A DNA stretch of 64,000 nt, taken from positions 1-64,000 of the forward strand of contig SIJG01000020.1 of assembly GCA_023374025.1 (NCBI GenBank), read 5' to 3'. The notes beneath the pieces were generated by a model, which did not search any database, had not been told where the DNA came from, and worked only from the letters and a program-made list of their open reading frames with translations. This stretch comes from Heterodera schachtii. Taxonomy: Eukaryota; Nematoda; Chromadorea; Rhabditida; Heteroderidae. The position numbers were made by a program, and so were the translations under genes. This document shows positions 44,501 through 57,800 of the stretch, in pieces; the first letter of the stretch is position 1, and each line of letters begins with the position of its first letter.

Positions 44501-46290
44501 AAAAAATAGATGCTTTATTTTTTTAAGTTTTAAATTTCTCTGGAATATTCATACAAAGAAAAAATAATTAAATATGGAAAATAATATAGAAAAATTTAAT
44601 TCTTTATCGAAATAATTCCGATTTAAATTGTCATTTATGAATTAAGATAGTTTAATTAATATTAATATTTTAGTCATATAATATTAAATAAATCTAATTC
44701 ATAATGTTGTTCTATATTTTTGTTTAAATAAAATAATTTTACTTTGAGAGTTTTGATCAAAAACGGTTCTGTATTATTTTTTTAAATTTATTTTTGAGAA
44801 TTATAGGCATAAAATAATTATGTAAGTTTGATATAATCAAAAAAAAATACGGGCGGTCCCATTTGATCGTTGCACTTTTGACTTTATGTATTTATGTTGT
44901 TTATTATTTATTTTTAATTATTGATTTAATATTTTTACTTTTGAAAATAATAAATGATTATTGATTTTGATGTTCTGTATTTTTGTTGAAAAACAATAAA
45001 TTTTTGTTTTGAGATTCATCAAAAGCATTGTTTTTAACGATATTTCTTGTATAATTTTCCAACAAATTTCTTTTTTGTTAAATGGTTTATTTTTGAGGCT
45101 TCTATTTTGAATGTTTTAGAAATTAAAATAAATATTTATTGTTATGTAATCCAATTGTAAACTTTCACAGCCTTATTAATAAAATTTAATATTATCGAGA
45201 TTTTTTATATGGAAAACAAAATTATTTTTTAAAGAGTCGGCTTTATTTTTAAATAAAGTAGAGAATTTGATTTTTTTTAAAGCTTCATTTAATTAAATGT
45301 ATTCTTTTTTCATTTTTTTAAAATTTTATTTTAATAAAATAAAATATGAAAATGTTAATTACTCTTCAATTATAATGTCAACAAAAAAAAACTAAAATTT
45401 TTAATTGCTCATTGTTCATTTGTTTTAATAAATAATATTAATCATTTTTCTTCTTTTTTTATTTTATATTTCATTTTGAAAAATATTTATTTTGGTTCCT
45501 TTTAAAAAGAAGTAAATAATTTCTTATAAAAATTCAATTCAATTTAATCTATTGTTTTTAAGTAAAATAATTTTATTAAAATTTTTTGGGTCTAAAATGC
45601 TATTATATTTTGTATAATAATATTTTTTTGAATATAATATTATTTTTTTTTCTATACATTTGTAAGCATTTTTTCAAACTTTAGCTTTTCTTTTAATTAA
45701 ATAATTTTGATTAATTGCCTACAATGAAATAATTAACTTATTCATTAATTTTTTTTTTAGTTTGTATTTTTTGTCTTTTATTTTACCAGGCTAATTTTTT
45801 ATCATTCTTGTGACGTTAGGAGTTTTGATGTAACAATGCCACTGTTATAATATTATAATTAAATGAAATTTAAAAAAATTTGATTTAATCATTGCATTAT
45901 TAAGATTTATTAATTTTAAATTCGCTTATTAACAAATTAAATAAATAATCAATAATTCAATGTTTTTATTATATATAAATATATAATTTTCATTAATTCT
46001 TCAATCAATTTTCAGTATAATAAGTATTTTATTTATATTTAAAGAATATAAAATTCGTAAGAATCCTTTTTAACACATTGAATTTTTAAACAGAGTTTTA
46101 ATTTTAAAACATTTAACTTTATTGGCTTCAATTTATCACTTTTGTACAGATTAAAACGATTTTAATCTTTTTTTTATCAGCATAAGTGGGAGAATCCGCT
46201 ATTATTAATAGACTGAAATTAATATAAAATGATTTGTAATTTTTTCCGTTTTTGATAATATTTTGCGTCCATATTTATTTATAATTTGCG
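41503..46290. other. AT-rich region, no gene seen
   Basis: Homopolymer and AATT-rich DNA without a supported exon. Bases 44.85-45.13 kb resemble 54.6-54.95 kb (acgatatttcttgtataattttccaac versus acaattttcttatttaatcttccaac) in opposite block order, indicating diverged dispersed repeats. Confidence 0.5.
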
Positions 46291-46566
46291 ATGAAATTTG
46301 TCCTAATATGTTTGATTTTTATTTTATACAAATTTTCATTTTTATTATTTTATCTTAGATACATACAAATTCCAATAATTCAAATTGTTCTTAAAATTAT
46401 TTATATAATATTTGCGTACTTCACGGTTAACGAGATAATCTCAGTTACCATCAATACTTTGGGTGAATCAAAATCCGAAATTAAATTATCGGTATTTTCT
46501 CTATTAATTCTTTTATTTATTAGGATGAATTTCTTACTATTTTTATTTTTTGAAAAAATAACATGA
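46291..46566 (+). CDS. Hydrophobic 91-aa open frame, doubtful
   Basis: Starts with ATG and encodes MKFVLICLIFILYKFSFLLF followed by another hydrophobic run, a short polar segment (NTLGESKSEIKL) and a third hydrophobic stretch. AT-rich DNA generates such Phe/Ile/Leu-rich frames by chance. The polar middle has better codon diversity than its surroundings, so a fragment of a multi-membrane-span protein cannot be excluded. Confidence 0.18.
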   Translation: MKFVLICLIFILYKFSFLLFYLRYIQIPIIQIVLKIIYIIFAYFTVNEIISVTINTLGESKSEIKLSVFSLLILLFIRMNFLLFLFFEKIT

Positions 46567-46837
46567 TATTTATTTATTTCAATCATTTAAACACTTCCTT
46601 TTTTGTTTTATTAGAAATTAATTATTTCCTGCGTCTCATTAACTAAAAGAATAATTTTTTTTTAATTTTTTTTTCAATACTTTATTCCAATCAATGCTAT
46701 AAGAAAAAGTCATTTTAATATCAACAAAAATACAGTAGTTGTTTTTTAAATTAACTTTCAAAATGAGTTGGGGTATTTTTTTCAACCAGCGCGTTTTCAT
46801 TGAGTAAGAATAAAAGTTTTTCGTGTATTCCTTTTAC

Positions 46838-47000
46838 TATGGCCTGGATTTATATGGACAAAAAATCCAAATGGCTTATAATATGGACGAAAAACCCTAA
46901 AATATAGACGAAATATAAAAAAACGCTGAATATGGACAAAAAAAAAAACGAAAATATTGACAAAAAATTCTTTAAATTGGTTTGAATTTATACTTTCCGT
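46838..47000. mobile_element. MITE-like word repeat (atggacaaaaa)
   Basis: A hAT-like end TATGGCCTGGATTTATATGG at about 46838 is followed by six or more variants of (t)atggac(g/a)aaaaa. Same design as the other MITEs here (TIR plus repeated subterminal word); no matching right end found. Confidence 0.4.
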
Positions 47001-49839
47001 AAAAAAACTGAAATATTTGTGAATTGACATGATTGGTAGAAAGATTTTAAAACTTTTTAATTCTTAATTGAATGTGTTGGAAGCGTCACGAAAGTTCTTT
47101 CGTAATAAGAACTATTTAATTTGTCAATAAAATAGAAATTCATTTTAAAACCTAAAAAAAAAATTTGCAAAGTAAATAATTTATTCTTTTTTGATAAAAT
47201 TTATAAAAATATTTTTAAATACATTTTATGTTATAAATAAAGAATTAAACAAAAAACAAACAAAAAAATTATTCCAAAATAATATTTACTTATTTCTTTT
47301 TTGTAAATTAATAAATTTTGAATCAAATCATTTAAGTTCTGAGTAAAGGTGACGTGAACAATAAAAGAATTTTGAAAAAAATTAAAAAATTAATGTAATA
47401 ACATTATATAGCTAATTATTAAGTTAAAAAATGACCAAATGATTAGAAAAGAACCAATGGAAAAAAAATTTAATTTTTGTTTTGTTAACCAAACTTTTTT
47501 CTTAATAATTTAAAAATCTAAAAATATTAATTTCCATTTTTTCACAAAAAATTCAAAAATAAACACCAAAAGATGGATAATTTTTGGAAAACGCGCCCCA
47601 CAAAAAATTTTGAAAAAGACAAAAAATATTGGTAAAAATTTTCCATGACAAAATTAACGTAAAAATTAATTTTTTTTTTTTTTGTTTTTTTGAAAAACAC
47701 GACTTTTTGCAATTTTTTAGGTTCAATACCAATTACCATGCCAAATAAATCAAATTAACATCTTAATGAAAAAACATAAAAAAATAATTTAAACAAAAAA
47801 TGTTAATACATTCATGTTTTTACTTTTATTCTAATATCCACAACGATGTTTTAAATTGATTTAATTATTTGTACATTTTTTCTTTTCAATTATTTTTATT
47901 TTTATATTTCCTTTCTAAAAGATTGATTATAGCTCACTTTTTTTTACATATTTAAAAATCTCTTGTGTTCCTTTTCCATTCATGCTCTTATTTCTGTCGG
48001 CTTATTATTTATGCAATTGCAAATTTATTTATTTTTTCTCATCGAAAAGAAATAAAATAAAATACTATTGTTATACTTCTTTTAGTTTATTTAATTGTCA
48101 TAAGGTTAGTTTAGTAATCATTGTTATAATAGATCTAAACCTTCGATTCTTTAATTATAAAAGATGATTTTTTTTATTAGTTGGCTATTTAAAGATAAAT
48201 AAATAAAAAATTTTTAAATAAATTTCGGAATTATTTTTATTTTATATTCAAATATAAATTATTTGGTTTTTTTATCGTTTGTTTTTATAAATTTTAATAT
48301 TTACTTTAAATGTATTAGTTTTTAAAAGTAAACTTTTTAAAGTAGACCTTAACAAATTAAATAATGCTTATTTCTTTGAGATTTTATTATCTAAAAAAAA
48401 TCATTAAATTTTGTAATAGATTGATCATAATTTTAGTGGTATATAAAAATCTATACACCTTTTATTGCTCAACTATAAAGATTATCATTTTATTTTATTT
48501 AAGCTAACATTTATCACTGCAAAGAATATTAAAAAAATAAAAAACCCCTAAGAATAATTAACAAAAGCAAAATTAATTACTATTTTCATTAAAATTTTTA
48601 AGTTTTCTAACCACTTAAGGTTGGAAGAATATGTATGTAATTATTGACTCAAAATTTAAAACCGAGAGAGAAGAGAACCTCCAAAAAAATTCTAAAGCAA
48701 TAATAATTCTCGGTTTTTAAAGGGGTAAGAAAATTTTTGCAAAAATTCCGGTTCTCGATTATTGACTCGAGAATTGTTTGCGTTTTTGGGGTATCTCTTT
48801 TTTCTAGAGGTCACGCACCTCACTATTATTTGCCCTATTGAAAGGAGTAATATTTATTCAAAATTTAAAAAAAAGTGAGAATACATTCTCTTAAATTTAT
48901 TTATTTATGGACAATTCCTTTTTGTGACTTTCATTTGATGTTTTCGTTTTTTCTTCAGCGAAATTTAGTCCACGAGGATACAATAGTCACTCTTAAGTTT
49001 CTCATCCTTTTATATTTATCACCTGTTCTTTTTTTTGTTATTCGAAATATTTATTATATATATATATTTATTTTTTTAAATCAATTTAAATTTATAAAAT
49101 GATGTATTCTTCTTATTGATTATAGTCTTTTATTATCGATTATACTTGATTGAATTCCAATTTGTTCTCACTCTCATAAAATATTTATTAATTATAAATA
49201 TTTTTCTTTTCTAATAAATTAATATTTAAGGAAAGCATACCTTAAGAAAAATTGTTTAGTTATGGCATTATTTTAAAATAATATATTTAATACTAATAAT
49301 TCATATAAATCTTTTTTATATTAAATTAATTATTTTTTAAATGATTTTATAAAATGACTCAATGTTTTATTCACTTTAAAAAAAGATTTCTCAGAAATTT
49401 AAATTTTTTATTATGAAATTTTTTATTGTATTAAATATTATATTTCATGCGACTTGACCATTTTTTTCCCTATCGATATTCATGTTAGTGAGTTAGTTTC
49501 TGTTTAATTTTTATGTTGTATCTAATTTTATATTTGAAATATTTAAATGTATAAAAATTTCAAACTAATTCATTTATTTCAGATAATAATTTGTTCATTT
49601 GTTCTTTGTGAAAATTTTTAATTTTTATTAATCAATTTGATAAGAGATTTTGTTCCAATAATTGATCATTTTTCAGATTGATAAATTCTATAAAAGTATA
49701 AGGAAATTGTGATCCGTCGATGCCAATTGACTCTGCTTAAAAAAGGATTTTGAATTAGAGATTATTAAGAAAATTAGAAAATTTACTTCCATCCCTCGCA
49801 GGAAATATTGATTAAACTTTATTAACTGTTTATTAATTC
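47001..49839. other. AT-rich region, no gene seen
   Basis: No supported exon. At 48660-48720 a short inverted repeat (aaaaccgagag...attctcggtttt) stands out from the AT background. Confidence 0.5.
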
Positions 49840-50345
49840 TTTAAATATAATATGTAAATAAAATATGTATAAAAAATTCTAAAATATGTATGAAATATGT
49901 ACAAAAAACCCCAAATATATACTAAAATATGTAAATAAAATTTTTTAAATGGTTATTTTTTGGAAAAAATTCTCCGTGAAAAGTGAAATAGGGACAAAAT
50001 GCCATAAAAATGACCAAAATAGGCTTAGAACATTTTAGTACTTTAAAAATTACTGTTTTTTGAAAAAAAGATTGATTTTTTAGAGGTATATTTTTCTAAA
50101 AAAATTTCTAAATTTCACAAGATATTTATCTAAATTTTCAAAACAAAATATATACGAAGAAATTTCGAAATTTTGGATTTTTGGATTTTTGTGGGGTATT
50201 TAATAAAAATTTCCTTAAAAAATTCTCGAAAATTGCAAAATATCTACGAAAAAATGCGAAAAAGTCCAAAATATGTATAAAAATATGTATATATGTAATA
50301 TGTAGAAAAATCCCGAAATATGTAAAAATATGTAAATAAAAGTGC
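49840..50345. mobile_element. MITE-like word repeat (aaatatgtaaataaa)
   Basis: Two clusters of aaatatgta(c/t/a) words (49850-49940 and 50260-50340) flank an unrelated middle, as in a MITE with subterminal repeats. The two ends share atatgtaaataaa in direct orientation. Termini not resolved. Confidence 0.35.
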
Positions 50346-50351
50346 CGTTTT

Positions 50352-50546
50352 TTGTTCGCAAATACAAAAAAGAAAGTGTTTTTCCCACTATTTAGAGCAT
50401 GGAGAAGCCAGGAAAAAAAAATGTATTTACATAAAAATGGAAGCCCTGATGATAATTATTTTTATGTTGTAAAGTTCAACTATTTTTCCCAAATAAAAGG
50501 TGCAAAAATTTGTACAGAAATTTTGATCCATAAAGAATTGTTATGA
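50352..50546 (+). pseudogene. Possible degenerate FLYWCH-like domain fragment
   Basis: An open frame of 65 codons with no initiating ATG at its 5' end ends at TGA (50544-50546). It reads ...MYLHKNGSPDDNYFYVVKF, then KGAKICTEIL. The spacing GxxY...(Y/F)(W/F)x(C/V)...KGAxxxT is reminiscent of FLYWCH zinc fingers, but the zinc-binding Cys and His positions are not intact. Codon mix is less AT-biased than its surroundings, consistent with a coding remnant. Weak call by pattern only. Confidence 0.25.
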
Positions 50547-52899
50547 GTTCAGCAAAATAAACACTTAATTGAGTGGAAAATTCATTAAAAAACTACATTT
50601 CAAACTTGGTTAAAATTTACGAAGCTTTTACTTTTGTTTAATATTTCGTATATTTCAATTAATATTAATTTAATATTTACATGCGTTTTGTTTGTTTTTA
50701 AGAAAAAATCCCAGAGATATCTTTGTGAAGTTCATTGTGTTCTAATAATAATAATTTATCACAAGCATTTTCTTTGGGAATTATTCATTTAATTTGAAGC
50801 TGATGGTATTTATATCGTCTAATAAATTTTAAATTTTAATCCTAAAAAATATTTTATGTAATTTTGCATTGGAAATGTTTGTTAAATATGTGATTTTCTC
50901 TTCATCATTGAGTTGAATTTTAAACAATTTTTTTATAAATAATAACTAGGGGTTTGCTTATATAAATTATTTATAAAAATAAAAAATTTTTGAAGTAATA
51001 AAGAATCTTTTTTAATAGATTTTTTTTTAGTAATAGGTCACTTTAATTCGCAAAAGATAAATAAAAGCAATTTCGAAAAAGTTGCTCTATATTTTTGTTA
51101 AATTCATTTTCAATTTTTCATAAAATAATTATAAATATTATAGTAGAAATTTACATTAAAAACATTAATAAATTTTCTTTCGTAAAAATATTATTTCGTT
51201 AATTTTTTATTGTGAAAAAAACCTCCAAATACTTATTTTATTTAAATTTTTATCTCCTTTACTTTCTTTATTTTCTTACCTTTCAAATTTTTTAAATAAT
51301 AAAAAAATCTTTTTATTTTATTTAATTTGTTTTTTAGTAAAAAGCTGCCTTAATTTATTTTATTAGGTAATTTATGTTTTATTCATGTGCAGACGTCTGA
51401 TTGGTGGTTCAGAAGGAGACGGTCGCATTTTTTTGTTCGTTTTGTTTTAACTTCCGAAACGGGGAGATTTTTAAAAAAAAACATTTATCTTTTAATTTAT
51501 TGTTTGTATGTAATAAATAAATGAATATTTTTTGTTAAATAGACCATAAATATTTTTTAGAGAAGTATCAACAATTTTTAAAATTTTTCTTTTATAATTT
51601 TCCAAATGCTTAAATTTTTATTATACGATGGATAATTATTTTTAATTTTTTACAAATAATAATTATATTTATATTTAAGATAATCCATTTATATTTCTTG
51701 GTTTGACAATGATTGATTAACCATATTTCATAATCATTATCCTTAATTTATAATATATTCTTATGTAGAAATATTAATAGTAATTTTGTTAAAATATATA
51801 ATATATTTCTTTTGTTTTTTTATTGAAATTGAAATGCAAAATTAAATTTAAGTGAAAAACCCGGTCTAATTCAGATCAGAATTGTTTTTATTCATTGACG
51901 AATTGCTAAAACAGAAATAAGAAATTTGTTAGTCCTTTTTTTCAAAATTTGATTTTTTGTTTTTTGCATTCTTAAGATTGAATTTAATGAAATGAATTCG
52001 AACAATTTTTAATTTATATGTATTTTATATCTAGACAAATAATTATTGAAAACAGCCGATTAATTTCAAAGCATCTGTGAAATTCTTTTTTACAATTTTA
52101 TATCAAAAATAGTTTATTACAATAATTTTTATTACTCACATTTTCATGTATTTATAATTGAATTTATTTAAATTTACAAAATGATGTTAAAATTTAAGTT
52201 TAAATTTATTTAGTCTTTTATCATTGATTATACTTTTTAAAATTAAAAATTAGTCTTTCAATCTAAATTAATTATTTTATGAAATTATTTCTTAATTTTT
52301 GTTAAATATAATTTTTAGCTCAATATGAAGAATCTCAAAATATATAATTTATGATAAGAATGCTTTACTAAATTTTAGTTATTTTAAAATTTGCTTACAT
52401 TTATACCGTTACGTGTATAAAGACAGCGACATTTTATTTTTTGTTTTGTAAAGTATTTGATTTGAATATTACAATATATAAATTTAATAAATAAATTAAA
52501 AATTTACAAAATTTTTAATAAATCATTTCATTTTATTTTCAAATTCTCATAAATATATTGCTTCAAAATTTTTTAAATAATAAAGCATCGTAGTGCTTTT
52601 TCTTGTCGGATACACTAAGTCAGATTTTTATATTTCCGAGGATAATCTGAGTTTACACAAAATCAAATAAATTATATTTGAAGGAAATTAAACAATATTA
52701 AAATAGTTAAATAAAATTATTAATTTTCCTAAAAAGTTAAAGTAATCATATTTAAATACAATAATTTGTTGATTAAATCATTAAAAAATTTATTTTGTTA
52801 ATTTGTTTTATCCTAAAAAGTCTTAAATATTCATTTATTTAAAATATTTATTTCATTATTTTAATATTTTATTGCCTTTTTGTTTCATTACATATAATC
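50547..52899. other. AT-rich region, no gene seen
   Basis: A small GC-richer patch at 51393-51430 (gcagacgtctgattggtggt, then tcagaaggagacggtcgc) interrupts AT-rich DNA. Its left flank (ccttaatttattttattagg) resembles 54.56-54.59 kb. Confidence 0.5.
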
Positions 52900-53090
52900 A
52901 GTGCCCGGATTTATTTTTGCTAAAAACGCCAAATATATACAGTAATATTTTCCAAAAAAACCCACAAAATATTTGCTAAAAATCCCAAATGACCAAAAAT
53001 ATTTGCCAAAAATAGAAATATAACTAAAAAGCCACACAATCGACAAAATTCTTTCAAAAAATATAACAAAAACGAATTCAATAGTTCAAT
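52900..53090. mobile_element. MITE-like word repeat (aaatatttgccaaaaa)
   Basis: Starts with CAGTGCCCGGATTTATTTTT, a hAT-style end, followed by several aatatttgc(t/c)aaaaa words. No right end identified. Confidence 0.35.
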
Positions 53091-56000
53091 TTATTTAAGG
53101 GTGTGGATTAATTTTAATTATAAATTTTTAAGAAATTTATATGCTTTTGCATAATACGCGTTCTGTGGTTATTCAGTATATTACGTTTGAATTATTTGTG
53201 AGTTTATTTTTCGGTTGAGTTATTCTAAATTTTAAAAATATGAATCGATCAATTTAAGAAAAATCAAATCATTATTTAATTACATTATAATTCTGAATAT
53301 TGATTTAACTTTTTGTATTCAATTACGTTTAAGATATTTTATATTTTGTTTTATTTTTGTAATTAAATTTTACAGCTAATAGAATTATTTAATATGAATT
53401 ACTACTGACTAAAAAGACTTTTTAAATAATATTTTAATAAATTTTTCTTTTCTTTTTTATTTTCTTTTCGTTTGATGAATAGTTGAAAAATGGACATAAT
53501 TATAAAATCTTCAATATTGATCTTTTAATATTATAATGTAAAAAAAATGCAATTAAATTTATTTTATTGGATGATTTATTAAATATTCTTGTCGACTTAC
53601 GTTGGAAAGCTGGAAGACTGGCAATATTTTCCTTTTGAAAATATTAAATAAATGTAATTTAAATTATTCAATACTCATTAATTCATAATTTCAGCCAAAT
53701 AAATTTACTGAATTATATTATTATGAGCATCGAATTATTTGTAGTAAGTTAAATATTTTTATTATATTATTAAATTTCTGCGATTATAAAATAAAATTTA
53801 ACAAATATCTCCTTGTTGAATAATGGCAATTCTCTTACAGCATTGACGCCTTTTTTAAATTAATGTCCTCTAAATTAATAGAATCCATTTAATTTTATGA
53901 TGGTGAATAAAACAATTTAATTAATATTGATATTCTAGTATATTTAAATTAAAATATTTAAGTACAAAGAATTTTTCGAATAAATCTATTTGTATATAAA
54001 ATTTAATTATTGGTCTGTCTGTAGGGTGCATTTCAACAACATAATTATTTTCATCCTTATTTATTTGTTTAATATTTTAAATTTAAATTTAATGTGATCC
54101 AATTTTTCAATTTTTTAAATATTTTAAAATTTGGGTATCAAAAATTATTTTACCATCTAATATTGAAAACAAATTCGATCACATTCTTTATGCGTCTTTA
54201 AAATTCATTTATATTAATGTGTCTATGCAATTATTTTAATGCTTTTTCTCTCTACAAATTTTTTCAAAAAATAAAAAAATTTCCCTTTAGAAAAATTATT
54301 ATTTGATTTAAATAATCCATCGCAAAGTTTTTTTTTATATATATTTATCAATTATTCTCGACGACTGCTGTAGAAGTAGCGCCGACCGAAGCTATTTTTG
54401 TTGAATAAATAATAAATATTTTATTTTAGTTGTTTTCATAAAAACTTTTTTTAATATTACTAATATGCCTAAAATAATTTATAATTTTTATTTCTTTATA
54501 TTGTTTAAAGAATTTTCAAAATTTTTTAAATAATAAAACATCTAATTATTATTTTTAATTTTTCATTACCTTAATTTATTTTATAGTGATTTATCGGTTA
54601 GTATTTTTCTGCTGCGTAGGAAATATTATTTTTAACAATTTTCTTATTTAATCTTCCAACTAATTTTTTTTCAAAATGTTTTTATTTTCGAGGCTGCCGT
54701 TTGTTTTTATTAAGCTTCTCTAGCTTTATATTCGATCAATTACTTTAAATTTATTAAAAAAGAAGACTAGATATATATTTATTATTTTTCTAAAAAATAT
54801 AAATTTTGAAAATTTTCATCAAAACGGTTTTTGAATATTACTTCTTTTTTTGATTTATTGTTTTTATGTTGTTAATTATTTAATTTTAATTACCAAAGAA
54901 TATGTTTTTGTATTTTTATTAATTAAACCATCAAATAATTAAGATATTTCAAATTTAAATTCTTGATATAATGTTACATGAATTTTGGTATAAATAATTG
55001 CTGATGCACGTTTATTCATTTTATTTTAATTTACATTCTTCAGTTATTAGATATCTAATTTATTGTATTGTCAAGGTTTTTTTTTTACAATAATTTCATG
55101 GTGAATAGGCATAATACCATTAGTTTATAAAATAAATAAATTTTATAGTTTATTAATGATTAATTATTTCCTGTGTTTAAAGTAATTTTTAATTATGAAT
55201 CTATTAATTTCAGCAAAACCAAATTTTATTTGATAACATAACTTATTGTATTCAATTTCGTTTAAGATATTAATATTAATAAAGGTAAATCACTCATTAC
55301 TATTTTATATTTTTATTGAATAGACCCTGCGCCTATAATGTTCCGTGAAAAAATTTGCTCAAAATCACAAAAATAGGTCCTTTTTAGTGAATATCGGTAC
55401 AATCAATTTCCCCGGGGCGCCGAACGGCGTCGAGCCGGCCCCCATGCGATTAATTTTTTATTTTTTTAATTATATTTTTTTTTCGGCGGTGGAGAAAAAA
55501 GAGGAGTTAAGATTATAATTGTTTTTTAATTCTTTGACTTTTTAAAAAGTAAGAAAGGATTTTTTAAAATACTATTTAAATAATAATTTTTGATGAATTC
55601 ACTTTCGCTAAAGAATTTTATTTTTTATTAATTTTTCTTTTAAAATACAGCTAGTAGAACTATACACTTTACTCATTTTTTAAATTGTTTCCTTAAAATA
55701 TAATAAAAAAAAAATTCTATTATTTTTTTTTTGATTTTTTTCACAAAAGATTTACTATTAATTACTGCTACATATTAAAACAATTTATTATATTCTTTTT
55801 ATTTTTTATCTACCTAACAAAAATGTTAGTCAATTAATTTTTAAAAATTTTTTAGTCATAAATTATTCTTGTCCACTTCTTTCGGCAATTTGGATTCACA
55901 TTTGCTGCATTTTTATATTTAAATTTTTACTATTGTTTGCTTATTGTCATTATATATATTTGTGCGTATTCTTTATCAATTAAAATTTTTTTTAAATTCT

Positions 56001-57539
56001 CTCGTCTTCAGCTGAATTTTATGGTTAATTTTTAATAAAATATAAATAATTTTTAAATCATAGAAAAATCAACCTAATTGGTTTTAGAGTAATGATATTT
56101 ATTATGTCTTTAAAATAATTAATAAAGTTAAATATGCAAATAATGCAAGTTTATTATAATTTTGTAACATAAATTTGAAGTTTTTGTTAGAATTTCTTAG
56201 AGTGCATATTCATTTTTACTGTATTTTGTTAAAGAATTTATAATTTTGGTTTATTGATGTGTGAATTTACTTTGATGTGTTTTTTTATAATCGAATTTTA
56301 AATAAATGTGTTTCATCTTTATGTTGCTTGGTTCTTTTTTTTTTATCATAGAATACAAACTATGATATAAAATAAGTTTTCTTGAATAAGTAGTTTTTAT
56401 AAATTTCAAAAAAAATTAACAAATTTTTTCGAATCTGCAACTATACACTTTATTTTTGTTGATCATTTTTCTTAAATTTATACAATTTTATTTGGTCGAT
56501 ATTATTTTATTGTCGTGGGTTGTGACCTTAATCTGTTAACTATGTAATATAAATAAATGAATAAATCTGTAGAAATTATATTTCATAGCTGTAGCATTAT
56601 TTTTCCATACCATTCCACTATTAATTTGCTTTATAATAAATACTACGCCTATGAGATTATAAGAAATGGAATAATAATAATTAGTAAAATCATTAATATA
56701 ATTTATTGTCTGAATATAAACCCTTTAATAGATTTTAAATAAAGATTATTTTATTTTTTCGTTAAAGACTTTATTTTCAATTAATCATGATAAAAATTTT
56801 ATCTTTTAAAACAATTTTTAACAAAAAGAAAAAACTTTTAATAATTTTACTCTCATAACTTTTTGTATTTAGTGCTTTAATTATTTTATCCCATCAAAAT
56901 AAATTTTTAAAAATACAAATTCAATTTTTCCAAGTAATTTTAGGTCTTTTTCTTAATAAATTTTGTCCATAAATGACAATTTGCAATTTTGATCCAATTT
57001 CTTAAGAAAAAGAGTATGGGAAATTTTGAAAATGTTTTATTTGTTCACAGATTTTAATTAAAAAATTTGGCAAAAAACAAACTTAAAGACATATTTGTTT
57101 TAATATTTAATAATATACAACGATGTGTACATATCGGAATTTAAGCATATTTAATTCCTACCTCTGGTAATGAACAAAATTTTGGTTTTTGAACTGCAAA
57201 TTCCTTTTATTATCTAGTAATATTTGAATATTTTATAATTAATGAAATTTCTTTTTTTTTCTCTGAATTTAATACAATTTTTCTTGATTTGTGCCATTTT
57301 TACTATTTAAATTGTTTTAATTTTTAGTGTTTTTTAATAAATTATTTAATAATCATTTTGAACTGATTTTATTTATAATTTCTTCATTCTTGTCTCGCAC
57401 TTCTGTGTGTGTTTTTTCTATTCGGAGCATGATTTTTCTTTCATTTAATCTTATGTTATTATGAGTTTAATTCGAAATTTGTTTACTATAAATTTTTATA
57501 GCTTTTAGATTAATATGCTTGAGACCTTCGTTAAAATAT
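53091..57539. other. AT-rich region with one GC island
   Basis: No supported gene; short Ile/Asn-rich frames such as 56557-56742 look like chance. The GC island at 55410-55447 is listed separately. Confidence 0.5.
55410..55447. other. 38-bp GC-rich island with hairpin
   Basis: Almost pure G/C in an AT-rich background, including CGCCG-AA-CGGCG and ccggggcgccg. It is unlike any other repeat in the window. Confidence 0.6.
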
Positions 57540-57800
57540 TTTTAATGATTTGCAATTACAAAAAAGGCACCAAAATCGGAAAAAAACACCAAAAAAGGCA
57601 CCAAAACGGCAAAATGCCAAAAATGGCTTTTAAGGCACGAAAATCCCGAAAAAGGCAAAAAAAGGCATAATAAAAGTCAACGTAGAAGCCTCAAACCAAG
57701 TGGAAAATGTGTTATTTATGCTTAATATATCGAAACTAGTTCGCAGAAAAAAAGGCATATGCCTCAAAATGCGGTCTCTAGGCATAAAATTAATTTTTAT
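57540..57800. mobile_element. MITE-like element related (inverted) to 133-630
   Basis: Rich in ggcaccaaaa and ggcataaaa words. The reverse complement of about 57675-57715 (cttggtttgaggcttctacg, then ttgactttt) matches 212-240 (gttggtttgaagcttctagg, then atgacttt) of the intact hAT MITE. Termini not resolved. Confidence 0.5.
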
